Shown: positions 57,621 through 64,000 of the stretch, in pieces
Numbering within the stretch: position 1 is the stretch's first letter
Layout: every line of letters starts with the position of its first letter
From: Verticillium longisporum
Lineage: Eukaryota; Ascomycota; Sordariomycetes; Glomerellales; Plectosphaerellaceae
Assembly (NCBI GenBank): GCA_019188255.1
Contig: JAETXT010000012.1
Span: 1,054,001-1,118,000, forward strand
Length of the DNA: 64,000 nt
Direction of reading: 5' to 3'
Translations under genes and position numbers: made by a program
The notes under the pieces: generated by a model
What the model saw: only the letters and a program-made list of their open reading frames with translations
What the model was told of the DNA's origin: nothing
The model's database searches: none

Positions 57621-58363
57621 CGGGTTGCAGCTCACAGGGGTGAGTCTCAAGTTCACACCCCCCAATCTGGAGAAACCTCGGGGGGGGTAATGGCATGCAC
57701 AACTCAAGGTGCACGGGCCCTATGCAGTAAATACAGTATAATTTAAAATATTAATATATATAGAATTAAGGGTATTTAAGATATATATATAAATATATAC
57801 TAGGCATATACCTAGCATATGCCTAGCATATGCCCTAGAGAGCTGGATTCCTAAGGTAAGTAAGGTATATGCCTAGCATATGCCTAGCATATGCCCTAGA
57901 GAGCTGGATTCCTAAGGTAAGTGAGGTATATGCCTAGTATATGCCCTAGAGAGCTAGATTCCTAAGCTATCTAGGGCATATACCTAGTATATACCTAGTA
58001 TACGCCTTTAGAACTAGGTCCCTAAAGTAGGTAGGTTAGGCATATACCTCACTTACCTTAGGAATCCAGCTCTCTAGGGCATATGCTAGGCATATGCTAG
58101 GCATATACCTTACCTTAGGAATCTAGCTCTCTAGGGCATATGCTAGGCATATGCTAGGCATATGCTTAGAATCTATTCTTTCTTTAATATATATCTATTA
58201 ATTTTTATTATAAAGACTTTATAGAAAAAAACTCGTATACAGTATATATTTATATTTATACTATGGAGTTATGTAATCTCTCTAAAATTATGCCAACTAC
58301 CCCCGAGGTTTCTCCGGATTGGGGGGTCTGAACTTGAGACTCACCCCTGTGAGCTGTAACCTC
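57621..58363. mobile_element. Non-autonomous DNA element with about 70-bp TIRs and 9-bp target duplication (MULE-like), 743 bp
   Basis: The left end runs CGGGTTGCAGCTCACAGGGG then TGAGTCTCAAGTTCA. The right end read inverted is GAGGTTACAGCTCACAGGGG then TGAGTCTCAAGTTCA, and the match continues through ACCCCCCAATC-GGAGAAACCTCGGGGG to TGGCAT. The 9-mer CATGCGGCA flanks both sides (57612-57620, 58364-58372). Long TIRs and a 9-bp duplication are the hallmark of Mutator-like elements. The interior is AT-rich, holds a nested palindromic tandem repeat and has no coding capacity, so any transposase would have to come from elsewhere. Confidence 0.82.
57803..58170. repeat. Inverted array of GCATATGCCTA / CCTAGAGAGCTGGATTCC units
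   Basis: On the left, a unit of about 60 bp (CATATGCCTAG repeats, then CCTAGAGAGCTGGATTCCTA and AGGTAAGT) recurs nearly three times. After a centre near 57985-58035 the same units appear in reverse complement (ACTTACCTTAGGAATCCAGC, CTCTCTAGGGCATATGC, TAGGCATATGC). The whole can fold into a long hairpin. CATATG is itself palindromic. Confidence 0.85.
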
Positions 58364-58372
58364 CATGCGGCA

Positions 58373-60639
58373 TTGCCAGGCCACGGCCTCTCGCCCATTG
58401 AAATACCGGTATTTCTCCTGGTGAGCGTGCATGGAGTGTGGTCACTCGACATGAGTCGCGCGGCAGGCAGGTGTTCGGGCTGGAGCTAGTTTTGCGTTCG
58501 GCTGCTGATGGGCTTTTGCGAATCGGGCAAGGCTGGAGGAGGAGTCATTCGCTTGAGATCATGTCTTCTTTGACTAAGGTAACTACCTATGCCATCTACT
58601 CAATCTGCTTGCCTCGCTGGCACAGGGTCGCACAGCGGAGGAAGGCTCCTGTTGAGAGGAGATAAGAGGAGGGGGATAAAGCCTGCGAGGCCAACGTCTT
58701 GGAGGCTTGGAGGTGTCGTGCATACGAGACGGAAGAGAGCAGGTCGGCACCAATTGCCAGCACTTTACAGAACCTGTGCCTCTGGCGCCAAGGGCCACGA
58801 ATGCATCCCCACCTCACCCCCCGCCGCCGCCGCCAGCATCCCCCACCGCTACGCTCCGCAGACAGGGCTTCGTCCACTGACGGAAGGCCATAGCGCTTAC
58901 TTAACCTGGCGCTAGCGAGGGGGGCCACTCTGGGCTGCTGCGTCCCAACGTCATAGTGCCTACTTGGGCCGATCATCAATCAGCAAACAACCCAGATCTC
59001 TCCATCCCGAACCGGGGGGTCTCCTACTCGGGGCCACTGTACTTTGTTTGGCATCTTGATCTTGTCCCATTCCACTTGGCCTGTCTGCCCGTCTCCAGTC
59101 TGTCTGCCAGTGAGAGAGTGAATGAATGGGGTAGCATTGAACAAAATATCATTACACCCGTCATCGTTCTTTCCTCCCCTTGCCAGTCCACAACACAACC
59201 CACCTTCCCTCGATCCATCTTCCTGGCCAATTTTCCTCCTTCCCTCGACGTCGTCGACGATCGGAAATTACCATCCCTTTCACACGACAGTACATCTGTA
59301 CAATTTGGGAAGCAACTACTTACTTTCTGCACTCACTTCGAGGTAAGGCAAAGCAACCGAGAGCAGGCGCCGCCGCCGCTCACGCTCAAACTGCCCACAC
59401 GCCCCCTCCCCCCACACCCACACTCTGTCCACCCTCCCCCCCCCCCCCCTCTGCTCTGCTCTCTCTTTTCAGTCTGCACATCGTCACCGAGTCGAGTAAT
59501 CGAGTCGCATGCTCATCTTGTTCACCGCGATTTCCCGCTGGTGACCCTGAGCCCTGAGACACCAAAGCCAAAAACACACCCGCCTTGACCTCATGCCTGT
59601 TGTTCTGTCGACTCAGTCAGCCTGACACCGCCATAGTTGCCATCACGAGTCGCGTTCAGTGCAACATCCGACCATTCCGCCATCAAAGACGACAGTCATC
59701 TGGACCAAAAGTCGAAAGCCATCGTCCATCCCTCTGCTTCTCCTCCTCCTCCTCCTCCTCCTCCTTCTGCATCCATATCGCCCATTCATCTCGGAGCTCC
59801 CCCTCGTCGCCCTGGCACCCATCCATCCCCTTCCGAGGAATGTGATTCACTTTCGGTACGTGCGCGCGCGCCTTTTTTCCCCATTGATTCAGTCGCCCTC
59901 CTCGTACGCCTCACATGTTCCCTTTCCTAGGTTGGAACTATTCCCCCCCTTCACCGCACCTCTCAGGGCTGCTTTGACCGAGTGGACCGTGGACCGTGGA
60001 CCGTGGACAGTGAATCGTGGACTGCCTTGTCTCCTCAGGGTCCGTCCCATCATGTCAATCCGCTGCCACCGCCGCCTCGCCTCACCCTCGCACCCACCGC
60101 CCGCAATCGCGACGGTCCAACGCCTGAGCGTCTGTGAGCCCAACACCGCACATCACGAACACCCCCAACCCTGTTCCTGGACCCAAACCTCATCAACCCC
60201 CTTCCCTGTCATCTCACCCCCCCTCCCCCTCCTATTCCCCTTGGGATCTGGCGTCCCGCGCACAGCAAATCCTCGAACCGGCTTTTGGGCCCCCTGGATC
60301 CTGTGGATACCGTCACTTCCCTACTGCCAGCGCATAACCCAACCTAATGCCAATCACTTGTTGTTGTCGCCCAATCCCCTTGTCTAGCCTCTATCGTTTC
60401 TCCATGATCCATGCTCCTCATTGCGGGCAAAAGTCTGGGGACGCTGCCCACTACTTGAACTACCTGCCGCCTTGTCGTGTTCTTCTTGCTTGGCTTCTCG
60501 ATCGACACTTTTGCTTTGCTCTTCTTGAGTGACGACGAGACGGCAACGACGTCGATCACGCCAGCACATACATCTCTATATGCTTGTCACTGTGCCCTCG
60601 CGTTTCTCCTCAAGCCTTCATCCACTCTAACCCGTCGCC
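58373..60639. promoter_or_regulatory. Long CT-rich upstream region of the arrestin gene
   Basis: The 2.27 kb before the arrestin start contain C13-type tracts (near 59440), a CTC triplet run (59743-59765), GGACCGT repeats (about 59985-60010) and many CACCC/CCTCC words on the plus strand. Open frames here are low-complexity Pro/Ser/His by-products. This looks like a long promoter plus 5' leader, possibly with leader introns, as often seen for fungal signalling genes. Confidence 0.5.
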
Positions 60640-63543
60640 ATGATAGACACGCGACGAGCACGCCGACCCGATAACTGGATCAGCGCATCAACTTCTGGCA
60701 GTGTCTTTTACTGTCCGAGCTGCCTCGCCCCCGCCGCCACTTCACAGACTGTGCTGCCCAACCCTCCGATCCGCCGCCGGCAGCACCGTACCCGTGCCAT
60801 CCACATCGTCTCCTATCCGTCAGGCTTCGTCCCCGCCGAGTTGAGGCCGAAACCTGAGCTGTCAGCCAGGAAGAAGAGGAAAATCGACGAGGACAAACGA
60901 CGACTGGAGGAGGCCAAGAGGAAACTCGAGGAGAAGAGGCAGCAGAAAGAGGCCAAGGAGGCTGCCAGAGAAGCGGCCAGAGAAGCTGCGAGGGACGCCG
61001 CCAAGCAGAAGCGCGCATCGAAGCGGGATTCTCTCACCAAAGCCACATTTGACAAGCTCCTCGCTCCTTTCACCTTTGTGACCGCCTCTTCGCCAACGAC
61101 CTCAGCGACCCCGTCTGCGGCACCGTCACGCCCCATCAGTCGTGCACCCTCCACTGCCGGCAGCAGTTTTCTGAACCGCCTGTCGATCTACAGCCGGAAC
61201 GAGGAGCCCCTGCAACTAGATCCTCCACCACCACCAGCAGCAGGACCCGTTGAGCCCGAGCTCAACGACACCGACATGGCCATGCGTACTGCCGCGTTGG
61301 TTGAGGGCAGGCGCCCAGGCATCTCACCATACAACCCTGCATCCAACAGGCATTGCGTATCTTCGGTTCGCTCTGCTAAGAATGCCGTCTCTTCCTTTGT
61401 CTCAGAAGTGCCCAAGCCCATCGCCTCTGGAAGTGGTGTTTCGTGCTCCATCCTCGTGGCAGAGCCAAACATCTTCCTCTCCGGTTTCGAGCACGATGGC
61501 CACCGCCAAGACAGCCAAGGCGGCACCGCTCTGCTTCGCGGCAAGCTGCAGTTGTCGGTCACGAAAATGTCAAAATCAAGGGCATCAGCCTGAAGCTGCT
61601 GGGCAAGGCGCGCACCGAGTGGCCAGAAGGCATCCCGCCTATGAAGATCGACATGTTCGAGGAAGAGTCTCTGCGGACGCAGGTGCTGACCTTCTTCAAC
61701 GCCATGAACGATGGTTGGGAAACCGAGTATGGCAACCAGTGCACGTACCGAATGAAGAACAGCTCCAACAACTCCTCCAACACCAACCTCACCATCAACG
61801 GCCGCTCACCCAACACCTCCAACAACCCCACACCACGCAACAGTCTGACCGCGAAAGAGATGAAGCGTCTTTCACTCCAGTCCAACCAGTCGAGAAGCTT
61901 CGGCAAGGGTGACATCATGGGCGTCAACTCGGCCCAGGCCAAAGGTTACAAGGTCTTCTACCCAGGCACCTACGAATACAACTTTGAGCTACCCATCGAC
62001 CACCATCAGCTTGAGACGACGAAGCTCCAGTACGGTTCTGTCAAGTGGGAGCTGCACGCGACGGTTGAACGTGCGGGTGCCTTCAAGCCCAACCTCCACG
62101 GCCAGAAGGAGGTGTTTATCGTCCGGGTGCCTGACCAGCTCTCGCTGGAGATGACGGAGCCCATTTCCATCAGCAGGCAGTGGGAGGATCAGCTCCACTA
62201 CGACATCATCATTTCTGGAAAGTCCTTTCCCATCGGCACCAAGATTCCCATCGCCTTCAAGTTGACACCACTTGCCAAGGTTCAGGTGCACAAGCTGAAG
62301 GTTTTCTGCACCGAGTCGATCGAATACTGGACCAATGACCGCCGCGTTACCCGCAAGGATCCTGGCCGCAAGATTCTGCTGTTCGAGAAGGCCGCCGGCA
62401 AGCCGCTCGACCCCAAATACGCCTCATCCGACGTGCGCGTGCTGAGTGGCGGCGAGCTCAGCCCTCGCGAACGCCGCGAAGCTCGGCAGGCTGCCGCCAT
62501 GCGCCGGTCCGTGGAGGCCTCGAGGCACAACGCCATGCCCCATCCCCTGCCTGATCCGTCGGACAACCTGCTCGGCGACCTGGACCTGGGACTGGAGATC
62601 TACTGGGTCTCTTCAGAGATTGAGATGAACGTGCAGGTTCCTACGTGCGAGCAGATGGCGAAGAGCAAAGAGCTGCGTCTCAACCCCGACTGCAGCTGGA
62701 AGAACGTCAACGTGTATCACTGGATCAAGGTAAGGCTGTTCCACTGTCATGTCACATCCAATGACTAACAAATTTGCGTAGATCGTCATGCGCATTTCCC
62801 GCCTCGACCCTGAAGATCCTACTGGCACGCGCCGCCGGCATTTCGAGATCAGCATTGACTCGCCATTCACAGTTCTTAACTGCAGGGCTACGCAGGCCAA
62901 CACGTCGCTGCCCGAGTACACCGGTCTAGGTCTTGATCCTTCGCAGGGTAGGCAAACCTCGTGCGGATGCCCCGACGCATCAGCCATCGAGGCCTCGCCC
63001 AACTCGTCGACCGGCACACTGCCGTCGGTGGATGCTGGTCTCGACGCCATGCCAGCGCCACCCCAGCCGGCTCATCTCACATCGGCACACACACAGAGCC
63101 CGAACCCCACTGGAAACGGCAGGGACTCGCCCCCTACCTCTCAAAACCAGCCAATTGACGTATCGGACATGTCGGCACGCCCTATTCACCTTTTGCGCGT
63201 GCCCTCATACAACCCGCCTGCGTTTGACGAGGACCAACCGCCTCCGGCCGCGGTAAACACTGTGGCCCAGACTCCGCCGCCGCAGTACGACGTCGTCGTC
63301 GGCACTCCCAGCGTCGATGGCTTGGCGGATTACTTTACACGACTGGCCGACTACGGATACGAAGGTCGTGACGATGACTCGGATTCGGCCGATGAAGGCC
63401 CCGAGAGTATTATGGAGCGTGGCGGACGTGTCAACGTGGCACACCCACGCACGCCTGGCGCACCACGTGCTCCTAGCAGAAGCATGGAGATCCAGCGTCC
63501 AAACCTGGACCTCGTGCTGCCGAGGGCCAGTGGGGCCTTGTAA
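60640..63543 (+). CDS. Alpha-arrestin (arrestin-related trafficking adaptor), one frame break
   Basis: The ATG at 60640 (MIDTRRARRPDNWISAS) is followed by a basic, strongly helical/coiled-coil segment (ARKKRKIDEDKRRLEEAKRK, EAKEAAREAAREAARDAAK) and a disordered stretch. The arrestin N domain follows (VAEPNIFLSGFEHDG; IKGISLKLLGKARTEWPEG; KVFYPGTYEYNFELPID) and then the C domain (VFIVRVPDQLSLEMTEPIS; FPIGTKIPIAFKLTPLAKVQ). An intron at 62730-62781 splits WIK/IVMRISRLD. The C-tail has LPEY and PPQY, PY-type motifs that recruit Rsp5/NEDD4 ligases to transporters for endocytosis. The frame shifts near 61563, where ACGAAAATG should be ACGGAAAATG to read SVTENVKIKG. About 950 aa. The break is probably a base-calling error. 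Confidence 0.85.
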
Positions 63544-64000
63544 GAGCTTTTTGGGATGAGCATTATTCGTGCCAAGGAGTTGATAGGAGTTTCTTTTGTC
63601 ACTATGCCGCCGCGGCAGCAAGACTAACGCTTGGGTACGATTGGCGCACATTGAGTTGGTCATCCGGATGCATTGGAGCTCAGGGAACTGGCGTTTGGCC
63701 TGACTTGCAGGTGGACATGTGGGCGGAGCGCATCAGCCGTGTTACTACTATACATGTGAATATAACCAACTAGCATATACTGTCATGTTCGGAACATGAA
63801 TGAATTTTCGGCATGTCATCGCCTGGCTCATAATGATGTGTGGGGAGTGGGCTGAGCAAGAATCATGAGATGAGAGTCGGCGCGCCCCTGAACGACGTCA
63901 GGAAGCTGACAGGCGAGCCGACACAAGCGTTGCCCGAGTTTCGCGAAAGAACAAGCATCTTGGTCGAAGCACTCTCAACACAAGTTGAGCCGGACAACCA
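63544..64000. other. 3' flank of the arrestin gene
   Basis: No gene visible before the window ends. Confidence 0.5.

Noticed and set aside
57803..58170. Possible CRISPR-like or tandem satellite array
   Set aside because: Units are inverted about a centre and lack unique spacers, and the host is a fungus. It is better explained as the palindromic core of the element.
59659..60387. 242-codon plus-strand frame upstream of the arrestin
   Set aside because: Low-complexity Leu/Pro/Ser from CTC and CCC runs; it is more likely leader or promoter DNA.

Overview
The window is nuclear DNA of a filamentous ascomycete, most likely a Sordariomycete and perhaps Hypocreales. The evidence is short introns (about 48-90 bp) with GT-AG ends and CTAAC/CTGAC-type branch sites, fungal-only families (Zn2Cys6 regulator, DUF3433, DUF7719, a PY-motif arrestin), RIP-like AT-rich blocks and Fot1/pogo-type transposons. 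The species cannot be named from sequence alone.

Bases 1 to about 23 kb form a gene-poor, transposon-rich accessory region. It starts with the 3' end of a Zn2Cys6 regulator, followed by an argininosuccinate-lyase-like pseudogene with tryptophan-to-TAG changes of the RIP kind. Next is an AT-rich RIP-like block interrupted by three Fot1/pogo-like elements. Two of these are 1,860 bp, apparently identical and in inverted orientation; the third (1,858 bp) is a divergent, broken relative. Beyond lie a small two-exon hypothetical gene, a disrupted secreted subtilase, a solo LTR with a perfect 5-bp target duplication, and a disrupted DHA1-type MFS transporter.

From about 23 to 64 kb the window is mostly ordinary gene space. 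In order it holds a trypsin-like peptidase, a two-TM protein, a FucP-like MFS transporter with a 15-nt micro-exon, TOM22, an adenosine/N6-methyl-AMP deaminase-like enzyme, a GPI-anchored-type secreted protein, a large DUF3433 membrane protein, a GTPBP1/2-like GTPase, LSM3, a mitochondrial gene-expression protein, the GPI-anchor de-N-acetylase (PIG-L/GPI12), a DUF7719 membrane protein, a coiled-coil membrane protein, a CxxC zinc-type protein with a GC-AG intron, a Nudix hydrolase and a Rsp5-adaptor-like alpha-arrestin. A second LTR fragment (53.3 kb) and a MULE-like element with a 9-bp target duplication and a large internal palindrome (57.6-58.4 kb) lie among them.

The genes do not form one obvious pathway or biosynthetic cluster. 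A recurring feature is single-base reading-frame breaks, many at homopolymers or doublets, in otherwise well-conserved genes. They may be systematic base-calling errors, so calling those genes dead would be premature. Splice coordinates were worked out by hand and may be off by a base.
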